From an uncultured Collinsella sp. (GTDB lineage: Bacteria; Actinomycetota; Coriobacteriia; Coriobacteriales; Coriobacteriaceae), in assembly GCA_900544995.1 (NCBI GenBank), contig UQXC01000007.1, positions 1 to 52,355 on the forward strand: a stretch of 52,355 nucleotides of DNA, read 5' to 3'. The stretch's first letter is position 1. Every line of letters begins with the position of its first letter. The notes beneath the pieces were generated by a model that worked only from the letters and a program-made list of their open reading frames with translations, did not search any database and had not been told where the DNA came from. Shown here in pieces: positions 25,525 to 34,429 of this stretch. The translations under genes and the position numbers were made by a program.

Positions 25525-26198
25525 TGAAGAACACGCAGGCATATATTGCAGCAACCCCCGTAGCCCTCTTCATAGTTATCGAAAGCGTGGCCGTACTTTT
25601 ATTTGGACCCTCAACTACCTTTTGGATTGAGAGCGCATTCTCTTTGGTCATGCTCGCCCTGGTGGTTTCAACCTTGTTATTTGGACCGCAAAAGAATCTT
25701 AAGATATTTGGTATCTCAAAGATACTTGTTATTGGCGTATCGTTTACAGTCCAATTGTTGTTAGGCATGCTAGGGTCCGCGTTAAAAACAGAGGCGCTTC
25801 CAGCAATTCCAATTCTCAGTTTTCTGCTAGCAAGCGCTGCGACAGCCACGCTCTTCGCAACAGGCGCTTCCGAATCTCACGCATCTACTGTTGAAAACCA
25901 AGTTTCAAGCAAATCGCAATCCATGCAGAACCTTGATCTTCAGCTAAGACTGCTTCTAGATGAATCACCTTCAGAGTTGCGCGCATCAATGACCAGCCTC
26001 TTGGAAACTTCAAGCTTTGCCGACCCCGCCAGTTGTGAAGCAAGCGCTCAAGTTGAAGATGAAATATCGAGCGCACTTCGTGATCTATCGCAATCAATCG
26101 AATCAAACGATATCGAAGGTGCGAACTCGAAAATATTGCGCATGACTTCGTTGATAAGGCAAAGAGCAGCACTGGTTAAAGCAAACAAGGACAGCTAA
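25524..26198 (+). CDS. Four-helix membrane protein of the cassette
   Basis: This 224-residue protein has four hydrophobic segments within the first 125 residues (beginning YIAATPVALFIVIES, FWIESAFSLVMLALV, IFGISKILVIGVSF, ALPAIPILSFLLAS), then about 100 residues that are acidic, Ser-rich and helical. The C-terminal half should face the cytoplasm. I recognise no family. GGAGG lies five bases before the ATG. It overlaps both neighbours by one base and is likely translated with them. It may recruit the SPFH or TIR protein to the membrane; this is inference. Confidence 0.75.
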   Translation: MKNTQAYIAATPVALFIVIESVAVLLFGPSTTFWIESAFSLVMLALVVSTLLFGPQKNLKIFGISKILVIGVSFTVQLLLGMLGSALKTEALPAIPILSFLLASAATATLFATGASESHASTVENQVSSKSQSMQNLDLQLRLLLDESPSELRASMTSLLETSSFADPASCEASAQVEDEISSALRDLSQSIESNDIEGANSKILRMTSLIRQRAALVKANKDS

Positions 26199-26857
26199 TG
26201 ATCGATAAGGATAAATTAATCTCGCTTCTTATTTCAAAAGAAATTCCGGTAAAAAAGACCCAGAGATACAAAACTATCGGCTATCGAATAAAGCTCGAAA
26301 GTGGAACAGCCGTATATGTCTACGACAGCGGCGGCTTCTTTTGTCAAGGAAATAACGCTGATCAGGTCCGAAAAGCCATCGAACATGAAATCATTGATGA
26401 ACCAAACAAGAAAGTTTTCGTTGTTTACGGCCACGATAAAACCGCACGAAACCAACTCCAACGTCTTCTCGAAGAGCTAAATCTCGAGCCTATTTTTCTC
26501 GATAACCAGCCTATAGGGGGCCGGACAGTAATCGAACAACTAATGGAATACATCCCTTGCGCTAATTACGGGATAGTACTTATGACCCCGGACGATATAG
26601 GCTATCCAAAGAATGAACAGGATCGACCGCAGCCAAGAGCTCGCCAGAACGTAGTTTTGGAGCTTGGGATGCTACTGATGAAATTCGGCAGGTCTAGGAC
26701 CGCGATCCTTCTCAAAGAAGCCGACCCGCCAATAGAAAAACCGTCCGATATAAACGGCATCTTATATCTCCCTTACAAGGATGACGTTTTTGAGATAAAG
26801 CAGAAACTAATACGGGAAATGAACAGCAAGGGGTATGAAATGGAGCAATCGAAATGA
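26198..26857 (+). CDS. TIR-like (PF10137-type) nucleotide-binding effector
   Basis: This 219-residue protein has a C-terminal TIR-like domain of the kind found in CBASS CAP12 and Pycsar effectors. Visible elements are VFVVYGHD at 73-80, the conserved GGRTVIEQ, VLMTPDDIGYP, PRARQNVVLELG with the putative catalytic Glu155, and GRSRTAILL. Such TIR domains hydrolyse NAD+ when activated. The first 70 residues look like the TBP-like domain also seen at the N-terminus of RNase HIII (DUF3378): GTAVYVYDSGGFFCQG. That would make it a sensor-effector. It overlaps both neighbours (1 and 4 bases). Confidence 0.85.
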   Translation: MIDKDKLISLLISKEIPVKKTQRYKTIGYRIKLESGTAVYVYDSGGFFCQGNNADQVRKAIEHEIIDEPNKKVFVVYGHDKTARNQLQRLLEELNLEPIFLDNQPIGGRTVIEQLMEYIPCANYGIVLMTPDDIGYPKNEQDRPQPRARQNVVLELGMLLMKFGRSRTAILLKEADPPIEKPSDINGILYLPYKDDVFEIKQKLIREMNSKGYEMEQSK

Positions 26858-28329
26858 AAGCGCTGCAATGCGAGCTCTGCGGTAGCACAGAGATAATCAA
26901 AGATGGAGACTTTTTCGTCTGTCAAAGCTGCGGAATGAAATACACGCTTGAAACCGCAAAGAAAATGATGGTCGAAGGTGTTGTCCAAGTCGAAGGCACA
27001 GTGAAAACAGACCGCACTGAAGATGTCGACCGATATCTCGCCCTGGCCAGAACCGCTCAAAAAGCAGATAACAACGCTGATGCTGAAAAATATGCCTCCA
27101 TGGCCCTCGAGATTGATCTTAAGAACGCCGAGGCATGGTCGATAAAGGCAAAAGCGATAGACTGGCAGCTCACGTTTGACAACGATCGCTTGTCGGAATC
27201 AAATGCAGCATGCATTAATATGCTAAAGCTGCTAAATCGAGCCCCATCAGATTTTGATGAGATAAACACAGCGCTAAACATAGCGATAGGTTTCATTGAG
27301 CATTTGCGAGCTATCGCAAACTCTGAGATAGACTATTTCTGCCAGAAACTTGCAAATCTACCGAATTCGAAGAATCTAGAGTTAATTCAATCGGGGCTCA
27401 TTCGTCACCTACAGTCGCGTGAACTCCAATGGAAAAATATAGAGGCCGTGTGCGAATTACAAACGGCTGCCGTAAAGAGGCTCGGCAAAGAGCAGGGGGA
27501 GAGTGCCGAGATACCCGAGAATATCGAAGAGCTCCTCGACGCCTTTACCGAAGACCTTTCCGGTCTTGCAGCGCGCAACATTTCATCAATGTATTACAAT
27601 GCTGCAATCACGATCCTAAACTCTGCGGTCAACGGCTGCTCCACATGGTCGGAACGGTGGAACAAGGTCCGTGTATTTGATTACTACGGGACAGGTGATT
27701 TCGACTATGACAACGAAGAAGAAGCTCTTAATCTATGCATAAATGCGTATGATAGTTGCATAGAAGCGACTCGCTTAGCTATCGACCTCTTTGACAATAA
27801 AGTCGCCAAACAAGGCACTGCCACAGACGAGATGCTCTTAAGATGCTGGGGCATATTGTGCACTCTCGAGGAGCTATGTATCAAAGTTCGAACAAATCGC
27901 CGATACTACAGCCAGTACTCCAGCGGGCAAATAACAAACGACGGCTTTTTCCTTGGCGATGAGGCAAAACAGCTTCGGAGAGAACAGTTAGAAAAGGACA
28001 TGGCAAAGCGTGACGAATACGACCCCGAGAAGAAGAAGGAACGTGAGCGCGCTGAAAAAGAAGCAGAGCTCCAAGCCAAATATTGGTTAGATAATCCTGT
28101 TAAAAAGTCGCAAAAACAAGCGCTCGAAGATGAATTTGACCGTTTGGGGAACGAACTTCGAGAGCTTAAGAGCAGACGTTCCTTCTTCAGTCCATTCGAA
28201 TTCAAAGCGAAACGAGAATGTGACGCAAAAATAGAACAGGCTCGCGCGCGCAGGCGGGAAATCAAAGACTCTTTGAAGGCCTTAGACAATGAACTCACGG
28301 CGTACGTGTCGAACGAAATTGAATCGTAA
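26854..28329 (+). CDS. N-terminal zinc-ribbon, helical-repeat protein
   Basis: This 491-residue protein starts with a zinc ribbon (Cys6, Cys9, Cys23, Cys26) followed by KYTLETAKKMMVEG, as in TFIIB-type zinc-ribbon proteins. Residues about 50-100 resemble a TPR pair (EDVDRYLALARTAQKADNN, AEKYASMALEIDLKNAEAW). A long helical middle follows, and the last 130 residues are a highly charged coiled coil (EKKKERERAEKEAEL). It likely acts as a scaffold. ATGA overlap links it to the TIR gene. The cytosolic location is inferred. The function is not known. Confidence 0.8.
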   Translation: MKALQCELCGSTEIIKDGDFFVCQSCGMKYTLETAKKMMVEGVVQVEGTVKTDRTEDVDRYLALARTAQKADNNADAEKYASMALEIDLKNAEAWSIKAKAIDWQLTFDNDRLSESNAACINMLKLLNRAPSDFDEINTALNIAIGFIEHLRAIANSEIDYFCQKLANLPNSKNLELIQSGLIRHLQSRELQWKNIEAVCELQTAAVKRLGKEQGESAEIPENIEELLDAFTEDLSGLAARNISSMYYNAAITILNSAVNGCSTWSERWNKVRVFDYYGTGDFDYDNEEEALNLCINAYDSCIEATRLAIDLFDNKVAKQGTATDEMLLRCWGILCTLEELCIKVRTNRRYYSQYSSGQITNDGFFLGDEAKQLRREQLEKDMAKRDEYDPEKKKERERAEKEAELQAKYWLDNPVKKSQKQALEDEFDRLGNELRELKSRRSFFSPFEFKAKRECDAKIEQARARRREIKDSLKALDNELTAYVSNEIES

Positions 28330-28350
28330 TCTCATCTGCTTGATACGAGA

Positions 28351-28386
28351 GTCCATTGGGAGGCCTCAAAGGCACTTCAATGGGAC
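28351..28386. other. Hairpin between convergent island genes
   Basis: GTCCATTG at 28351 is mirrored by CAATGGGAC at 28378-28386 with one bulge. No T-run follows. It may serve as the end of the cassette transcript. Confidence 0.3.
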
Positions 28387-28456
28387 AAGAGCAGCTTCGC
28401 GCTGTAAAGGAATAGTTGGCAAGCCCTTTGAGCGCCCATTCGTTTAACAACCGAGC

Positions 28457-29698
28457 TCACTCTAGTCCGAGCAGATTAAGTCCCGCCTCCGTCATCCTGC
28501 ACACGAGCGGCCTTGCGGATACCTTTTCTAAATATCCGGCAGCGATTAGGCTCGACAATGACCTACTCGCTGTCGGCTTTGTCACATCGAGATAGCCCGA
28601 CACACCATCAAGCGTAGATTCGCCAAAGGCACCGAAGATATGCATCTGCGCCGCATAAAACAGAATATCTTTTGCCCTTTCGGTAAACGTATCGTCGAGT
28701 TCATCGATTGCCCGCTTAAGATCATCGAGTTGTACGCGCTTTTCGGCCAAATCGCCCAGAACGGCATCTTGCGCTTGCTCGACCAAATCAAGAATCATTG
28801 CAACAAACGGAGTAGCCTCGCTGCCGTTAAGGGGCCTCTCCACCACGTCAAACGCCTTGTAATATGCGGTTTTATTCTCAGCAATCGTCCTGGAGAGCGA
28901 CAACACCGTGGGCTGCGACAACGTCTCGTTCAGGCTCAACGCGAGAAGATATCTCCCCGTTCTCCCGTTACCGTCATAGAAGGGGTGAATGTACTCAAAG
29001 AGAAAATGGCAGATTGAGGCTGCATAGAGACTTGGGACATCTTCGCGATTGCCCAACTCTATCATCTTGCCAAGAAGGTCAATGATTTCGGGCTCCGAGG
29101 AAACACCCTGATGGAGAATCTTGCCCCGACTGTTCTCAATCACAACGGGACCCAAACGGAACATCTTGCCATCCGGACGGTCCTTCGGGTCAAGCACGCC
29201 CTTAGTGACGGCATCGAAAATCTCGCGGATATCCTCGGGTTTGCCGGGACGACTTGAACCATCCACCAGCTGAAGATAGAGGCGAGCAAATTCAATAAAA
29301 GGAGTGTGCTCCTTTTCGGCGGCACCGCAAAGTTCGGCCGCGGCATCCTCCGCAGACTCCAGCGCCGCTTCAATCTGGCGCCGTGTGCTGTGCACACCCT
29401 CCATCTCGTTGCTGAAAACAACCTCCTCAAGCACCAGCGAACGAATCGAGGCCCCCAAAGCCACATAAGGCAAGCTGTTCCACAGGTTGGAAATCTTTCG
29501 CTCTTTTCTGAGGATCCGCTCGCTAGCAACGGACAGGCTCAAAGGAACACAAGCGAACAGTTCACCATGCTCAAGGTAAATTCCAGTCCGCACCGTGCCG
29601 TCGGCAGTAAGGCGCTCGCGCAGCAGCTCGTCATGGCAAGCATAACGATCGGAGCTTGAATCTGCATAAAAGAGTTTTTCGAGCGTCTTGTACGTCAT
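28457..29698 (-). CDS. Fic-family AMP-transferase with autoinhibitory motif and winged helix
   Basis: This 413-residue Fic protein transfers AMP, or another nucleotide group, to target hydroxyls. The core motif HPFYDGNGRTGR at 238-249 contains the catalytic His and the HPFxxGNGRxxR pattern. An inhibitory helix motif SNEMEG at 96-101 fits (S/T)xxxE(G/N), the class II N-terminal arrangement. The last 90 residues look like a winged-helix DNA-binding domain (DVTKPTASRSLSSLI). It is convergent with the cassette and inside the same repeat pair, but lies on the other strand. A linked antitoxin is not needed for this class. Confidence 0.9.
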   Translation of the reverse strand: MTYKTLEKLFYADSSSDRYACHDELLRERLTADGTVRTGIYLEHGELFACVPLSLSVASERILRKERKISNLWNSLPYVALGASIRSLVLEEVVFSNEMEGVHSTRRQIEAALESAEDAAAELCGAAEKEHTPFIEFARLYLQLVDGSSRPGKPEDIREIFDAVTKGVLDPKDRPDGKMFRLGPVVIENSRGKILHQGVSSEPEIIDLLGKMIELGNREDVPSLYAASICHFLFEYIHPFYDGNGRTGRYLLALSLNETLSQPTVLSLSRTIAENKTAYYKAFDVVERPLNGSEATPFVAMILDLVEQAQDAVLGDLAEKRVQLDDLKRAIDELDDTFTERAKDILFYAAQMHIFGAFGESTLDGVSGYLDVTKPTASRSLSSLIAAGYLEKVSARPLVCRMTEAGLNLLGLE

Positions 29699-29741
29699 CG
29701 CTTCATCGCTCCTTTGAAATCAAATAGCTTAATCGTCTTTC

Positions 29742-29770
29742 ATTATTTCGAATTAATCCGATATTTGCAA
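29742..29770 (-). promoter_or_regulatory. Promoter of the Fic gene
   Basis: On the minus strand TTGCAA (29770-29765) and AATAAT (29747-29742) are separated by 17 bases, about 40 bases upstream of the fic ATG. The surrounding AT-richness and the spacing fit a sigma-70 promoter. Confidence 0.55.
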
Positions 29771-29881
29771 TTAAGACTCAAGAAATGCATTGTCTAATTT
29801 CAGAATTTGAAGTATTGGAAATTAAGGTTTCCTTATCTACATAGCGGGCTAATTTCAAACCTCAGTAGAGCTTTATGCAAG

Positions 29882-30040
29882 AGGCGCGCTGCCTGCATCA
29901 ATAGCAGGCAGCGCGCCTTCTTCTGTTCGAAAAGGAAACTGCATCCCAGATTTTCGGCTCAGAATGGGGTGCACTTTCCAAAGGGCCTTGTTCCGGAAAA
30001 CGTGTCCCATTCCGAGCCTTCAAACCGGAATGTACTTTCC
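29882..30040 (+). repeat. Composite repeat B, right of the accessory island
   Basis: It opens with a perfect 15-bp hairpin (29882-29896 with 29904-29918) and then matches repeat A: TTCTGTT, GGAAACTGC, CCC, GGG, CACTTTCC, CGGAA and a closing TTTCC. Length (159) and spacing are the same as A and no gaps are needed. Here no plus-strand gene lies upstream, so it is not simply a terminator. Confidence 0.75.
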
Positions 30041-30085
30041 GCCAGAGGCTTCATCCGTCCCTGGTCTCTCCGAAGGGCTGCCTCG

Positions 30086-31648
30086 CTACTTGCCGTCGTC
30101 GTCCTCGGCTTCTTCTCTTGCATAGAGCTCCAGCATGCGGCGGCGGTATTCGCGCACGGCGAGCTTGGCGCGCTCCAGGCGGCGACGCTCGCGCGGAGTC
30201 AGCTCGGACGGGTCGACCTCGTCTCCATAGGTCTTATCGGCAAGAAGATGTGCCGCATCCACAATACGGGCATCGATATGGCCGCTCGCCGCCTCGGCGG
30301 AAAGACGCTCGGCAATCGTATCGAGCGTAGGCAGGCCCTCGAATACGCGACCGTGACCATGCGAGGTCAGCAGCTCGTGCTCGCGTGCGAGCAGGCTCGC
30401 CAAATCGTGATGGGCACGCAGGATGTCGAACGCATCGGATGGATGCTCGGCAACCTCTGCCACAGCGGCAACCGGCGCGGCATCCACCACGCGGTAGAAG
30501 AGCTGCGCGAGCAATGGCATCAAGAACACCGTGATGGCACCGGCGGCAACCATGACCGACGCAATATCTTGCGACAGCGCGCCCGCGTTGACGGCAACGC
30601 TTGTCACGGCAACGATGATCGGCAGGGCCGTGGTGCAGTACAGGGCCACGGTAATGCGACCATACGCCGACACATCGCGCGTCGCAGGACAAATGCTCAT
30701 AGAGATGAGAATGGGCACGGCGCGAATGATCAGCAACGCCACGATAAAGCCCGCGAGCAGCCCGGGGCGCGACGCCACGGCCGTCAGGTCGATCTTTGCG
30801 CCCGATACAGTAAAGAATGCCGGAATCAAAAAGCCGTAGGCCAGACCGTCGAGCTTGGTCTCGAGCGTATGGTTGCCCTCGGGGATGATATAGCGCAGGA
30901 CAAAGCCGGCGGCAAAAGAACCCAACACGATGTCGAGATCAAAGACAGCCGAGAACGCCACGAGCGTGACCAGGATGAGCACCGTCAGGCGCACGAAGGT
31001 CTGCGACGTGGTATCGGCGCGCTCCTCGACAAACGCAAAGAAGCGGCTGCCGACGCGCTTGGAGCGGCTCGGGACCACGGCCAGCAACACGCAAACCACC
31101 GCAAACAAGCCAAGGATAACGAGCGTTTGGATGCCAGTGCGGGCAGACAACAGCACCGACATGGCGAGCACGGGACCGAGCTCGCCCCAAGTGCCATACG
31201 CGAGAATCGAGTCGCCCACACGCGTGCCGGTGAGCGAGCGCTCGCGCATGATGGGCACGAGCGTGCCGAGCGCCGTCGAAGTGAGGGCAAGCGTCACGGC
31301 GATACCGTCGAAATGACTAACCGAGAACCACGGGGTAAAGCGCACGGCAAGCCAGGCGATACCAAACGTGACGACCCACGTCGCCAAGCCGTAGCGCCCC
31401 TCGACGCCCGTGATGCTCTTGGGGTCGATCTCAAAGCCGGCAAGCAGGAACAAAAAGGCCAGGCCGAGCTCGGACACGAGCGAGACCTCGGCATCTACAT
31501 GGATGACGCCAAGCATATGCGGGCCCAGCACCGCACCGAACACGAGCAAAAAGACCGTCTCGGGAACGGGTTTTCCGGGAATCGCCGAGGCGATGAAGGG
31601 GCTTGCGAAGGCCACGAGTGCGATGATGGCGAGTGAAACGAATGCCAT
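30086..31648 (-). CDS. KefB-type cation:proton antiporter
   Basis: This 520-residue CPA2-family membrane protein has about 12 hydrophobic segments over the first 400 residues. Family features include the segment pair GLAFLFLLAGFEIDPKS and VTLALTSTALGTLVPIM, and LDIVLGSFAAGFVLR. The last 120 residues form a charged cytosolic tail (TPRERRRLERAKLAVREYRRR) with no TrkA-N domain. It exchanges Na+ or K+ for protons across the membrane and may regulate internal pH. The ATG lies six bases after AAAGG. It appears monocistronic. Confidence 0.87.
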   Translation of the reverse strand: MAFVSLAIIALVAFASPFIASAIPGKPVPETVFLLVFGAVLGPHMLGVIHVDAEVSLVSELGLAFLFLLAGFEIDPKSITGVEGRYGLATWVVTFGIAWLAVRFTPWFSVSHFDGIAVTLALTSTALGTLVPIMRERSLTGTRVGDSILAYGTWGELGPVLAMSVLLSARTGIQTLVILGLFAVVCVLLAVVPSRSKRVGSRFFAFVEERADTTSQTFVRLTVLILVTLVAFSAVFDLDIVLGSFAAGFVLRYIIPEGNHTLETKLDGLAYGFLIPAFFTVSGAKIDLTAVASRPGLLAGFIVALLIIRAVPILISMSICPATRDVSAYGRITVALYCTTALPIIVAVTSVAVNAGALSQDIASVMVAAGAITVFLMPLLAQLFYRVVDAAPVAAVAEVAEHPSDAFDILRAHHDLASLLAREHELLTSHGHGRVFEGLPTLDTIAERLSAEAASGHIDARIVDAAHLLADKTYGDEVDPSELTPRERRRLERAKLAVREYRRRMLELYAREEAEDDDGK

Positions 31649-31831
31649 GTGATGCCTTTCTCTTGTTTGCGCTTCACTGTAGCACCCTCGCCGTCCTCAA
31701 CGCGCCGCGAGCTGTCGTATCATAGTGACGTTTACAAACATGTGGCTCAAGGCGACCCGAGGCTTGCCCCGTAAACCGACCGCTGCCGCATACCGTACCG
31801 TACGCCCAACCGATCAGGAAGGCAGGAACCA
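31649..31831. other. Intergenic region upstream of purL
   Basis: This region lies between divergent genes. TATCAT near 31718-31723 could be a -10. GTTTAC near 31730 is mirrored by GTAAAC some 45 bases on, so the leader may fold; I do not recognise a riboswitch. Confidence 0.3.
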
Positions 31832-34429
31832 ATGGTCTCTCGTATCTACGTGGAGAAGAAACCCGGGTTCGACGTCGAGGCTCAGCAGCTCAAGGGCGAG
31901 CTGACCGAAATTCTCGGCATCAAGGGCATCGAGGCCCTGAGGATCATCAACCGCTACGACGTCGAGGGCATCGACGAGGAGCTTTTCCGCTCCTGCGTGC
32001 CGACCGTCTTTAGCGAGCCCCAGGTCGATGTGACCTACAACGAGCTCCCCGCAAGCGATGGCGCCGTCTTTGCCGTCGAATTCCTGCCTGGCCAGTTTGA
32101 CCAGCGCGCCGACTCCGCCAGCGAGTGCGTGCAGCTCATCAGCCAGGGCGAGCGCCCCGCCGTGCGATCCGCCAAGGTCTATATGATCTCGGGCGCTCTG
32201 GACGAAGCCGCCATCGAGGCCATCAAGCACTACGTGGTGAACCCCGTCGAGGCGCGCATCGCCTCGCTCGACCTGCCCGAGACGTTGCACATTGAGACCC
32301 CCGAGCCCCAGCCCGTCGAGGTGCTCGACGGCTTCCGTGAGCTCGACGAGGTCGGCCTTGCCGCCTTTATTTCCGAGCGCGGTCTTGCCATGGACGAGGC
32401 GGACATCGCCTTCTGCCAGCAGTACTTCCGCGATGAGGACCGCGACCCCACCATCACCGAAATCCGCGTGATCGACACCTACTGGTCCGACCACTGCCGC
32501 CACACCACCTTCGGCACCGTCCTGGACGACGTGACGATCGATGACGCCGTGGTGCAGCGGGCCTTCGACCGCTACATGGAGATGCGCCACGAACTCGGTC
32601 GCGACGCCAAGCCCGTCTGCCTCATGGACATGGGCACCATCGGCGCCAAGTACCTCAAGAAGACCGGCGTCATGACCGATGTCGATGAGTCCGAGGAGAT
32701 CAACGCCTGCACCGTCAAGGTGAAGGTCGATGTCGACGGCGAGGACCAGGACTGGCTGTTCCTGTTTAAGAACGAGACCCACAACCACCCGACCGAGATC
32801 GAGCCCTTCGGCGGTGCTGCCACCTGCGTGGGCGGTGCCATCCGCGACCCGCTGTCGGGCCGCAGCTACGTGTACCAGGCCATGCGTGTCACCGGCGCCG
32901 GCGACCCCACCGTCCCCGTGTCCGAGACGCTCGAGGGCAAGCTGCCGCAGCGCAAGCTCGTAACCACCGCTGCCGCCGGCTACTCCAGCTACGGCAACCA
33001 GATCGGCCTTGCCACCGGCCAGGTCAACGAGCTCTATCACCCCGGCTACGTGGCCAAGCGCATGGAGGTCGGCGCCGTCGTGGGCGCTACCCCTGCAAAC
33101 CACGTGCGCCGCGAGTGCCCCGCCCCCACCGACAAGATCATCCTGCTGGGCGGCCGCACCGGCCGTGACGGCATCGGTGGCGCCACCGGCTCCTCCAAGA
33201 CCCAGAACACCGAGTCCATCGAGACCTCGGGCGCCGAGGTCCAGAAGGGCAACGCCCCGGTCGAGCGCAAGCTGCAGCGTCTGTTCCGCCGCGGCGATGC
33301 CTGCCGTCTGATCAAGCGCTGCAACGACTTTGGCGCCGGCGGCGTCTCGGTCGCCGTGGGTGAACTTGCCGACGGCCTGTATGTCGACCTGGACACCGTG
33401 ACCAAGAAGTACGACGGCCTGGATGGCACCGAGCTCGCCATTTCCGAGTCCCAGGAGCGCATGGCCTGCGCCGTCGCCGACGGTGACGTCGAGGAATTCA
33501 TGGGCTACGCCGCCGAGGAGAACCTGGAAGCAACCGTCATCGCCGAGGTTACCGCCGAGCCGCGCATGCGCATGGCCTGGAACGGCGTCGCCATCGTCGA
33601 TCTGTCCCGCGAGTTCCTCAACTCCAACGGCGCGCCCAAGCACCAGGTCGCCCACGTCTGCGCCCGCAGCGTGTGGCAGCCCAGCTGGGCCGGCACCACG
33701 CTTGCCGAGCGCATGACCTCGCTTGTCACCGACCTCAACGTCGCCTCCAACAAGGGCCTTTCTGAGCGCTTCGACTCCACCATCGGTGCCGCGACCGTGC
33801 TCATGCCCTTTGGTGGCAAGACGCAGCTCACTCCGAGCTCTGCCATGGTCGCCAAGTTCCCCGTGGACGGCGAGACCACCACGGCGAGCGCTATGGCATG
33901 GGGCTTCAACCCCTACCTGATGGAAGCCGACCAGTTTGCGGGCGCCTACCTGTCCGTGGTCGAGTCCATCGCCAAGCTCGTTGCCGCCGGCTTTGAGCAC
34001 AAGCGCGCCTACCTCTCCTTCCAGGAGTACTTCGAGCGTCTGCGCACCGAGGCCGAGCGTTGGGGCAAGCCCATGGCAGCCGTCCTGGGCGCCCTTATGG
34101 CCCAGGTCGACCTGGGTGCCGGCGCCATCGGCGGTAAGGATTCCATGAGCGGCTCGTTTGAGGACGAAGCCGGCGAGCTCAACGTTCCGCCGACCCTGAT
34201 TAGCTTCGCTGTCGCCGTAGGCAAGGCGGCCCGCGCCGTCTCCCCCGAGTTCAAGGGCCTGACGCACCGCGTTGTCCGTATCGCCCCCGCCACCTATGGC
34301 GAGGACTACCGTCCCGATGCCCAGCAGCTTCTCGCCGCATTTGACGCTGTCGAAGCGCTCACCACCGCCGGCGACGCCCTGGCCGTCTCCACGCCCGGCT
34401 ATGGCTGCGGCGGCGAGAGCCTCTTTTAG
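31832..34429 (+). CDS. purL: Phosphoribosylformylglycinamidine synthase, main part, ending in an in-frame amber
   Basis: PurL converts FGAR, glutamine and ATP to FGAM in de novo purine synthesis. These 865 residues cover the N-terminal domain and most of the synthetase body of the single-chain (about 1250-residue) clostridial/actinobacterial type. Landmarks include SDHCRHTTFG, NETHNHPTEIEPFGGAATCVGG, GGRTGRDGIGGATGSS and GAIGGKDSMSG. It ends at TAG 34427-34429, inside the second AIRS C-terminal domain, where the family normally continues. The same frame resumes with ATG 34430. AAG (Lys) to TAG by one change would explain it. Nothing else looks decayed. Confidence 0.9.
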   Translation: MVSRIYVEKKPGFDVEAQQLKGELTEILGIKGIEALRIINRYDVEGIDEELFRSCVPTVFSEPQVDVTYNELPASDGAVFAVEFLPGQFDQRADSASECVQLISQGERPAVRSAKVYMISGALDEAAIEAIKHYVVNPVEARIASLDLPETLHIETPEPQPVEVLDGFRELDEVGLAAFISERGLAMDEADIAFCQQYFRDEDRDPTITEIRVIDTYWSDHCRHTTFGTVLDDVTIDDAVVQRAFDRYMEMRHELGRDAKPVCLMDMGTIGAKYLKKTGVMTDVDESEEINACTVKVKVDVDGEDQDWLFLFKNETHNHPTEIEPFGGAATCVGGAIRDPLSGRSYVYQAMRVTGAGDPTVPVSETLEGKLPQRKLVTTAAAGYSSYGNQIGLATGQVNELYHPGYVAKRMEVGAVVGATPANHVRRECPAPTDKIILLGGRTGRDGIGGATGSSKTQNTESIETSGAEVQKGNAPVERKLQRLFRRGDACRLIKRCNDFGAGGVSVAVGELADGLYVDLDTVTKKYDGLDGTELAISESQERMACAVADGDVEEFMGYAAEENLEATVIAEVTAEPRMRMAWNGVAIVDLSREFLNSNGAPKHQVAHVCARSVWQPSWAGTTLAERMTSLVTDLNVASNKGLSERFDSTIGAATVLMPFGGKTQLTPSSAMVAKFPVDGETTTASAMAWGFNPYLMEADQFAGAYLSVVESIAKLVAAGFEHKRAYLSFQEYFERLRTEAERWGKPMAAVLGALMAQVDLGAGAIGGKDSMSGSFEDEAGELNVPPTLISFAVAVGKAARAVSPEFKGLTHRVVRIAPATYGEDYRPDAQQLLAAFDAVEALTTAGDALAVSTPGYGCGGESLF
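34427..34429 (+). other. purL: In-frame amber codon inside purL
   Basis: The purL frame reads GGC GAG AGC CTC TTT TAG ATG TGC GTC without any shift, so the two halves are in the same frame. The hexamer TAGATG also joins etfB to etfA in this window (42451-42446), a case where stop and start abut. Confidence 0.95.

Larger units (their letters stand above)
29699..30085. other. Intergenic region right of the island
   Basis: This 387-base stretch holds the Fic promoter, then an AT-rich part, then repeat B (29882-30040). Nothing else with coding or RNA character is visible. Confidence 0.5.

Noticed and set aside
23466..28329. CBASS or Pycsar system
   Set aside because: The TIR effector fits, but no nucleotide cyclase gene accompanies it.
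34427..34429. TAG as pyrrolysine or a reassigned codon
   Set aside because: TAG ends at least five other genes in this window, and no amber suppressor or decoding structure is visible.
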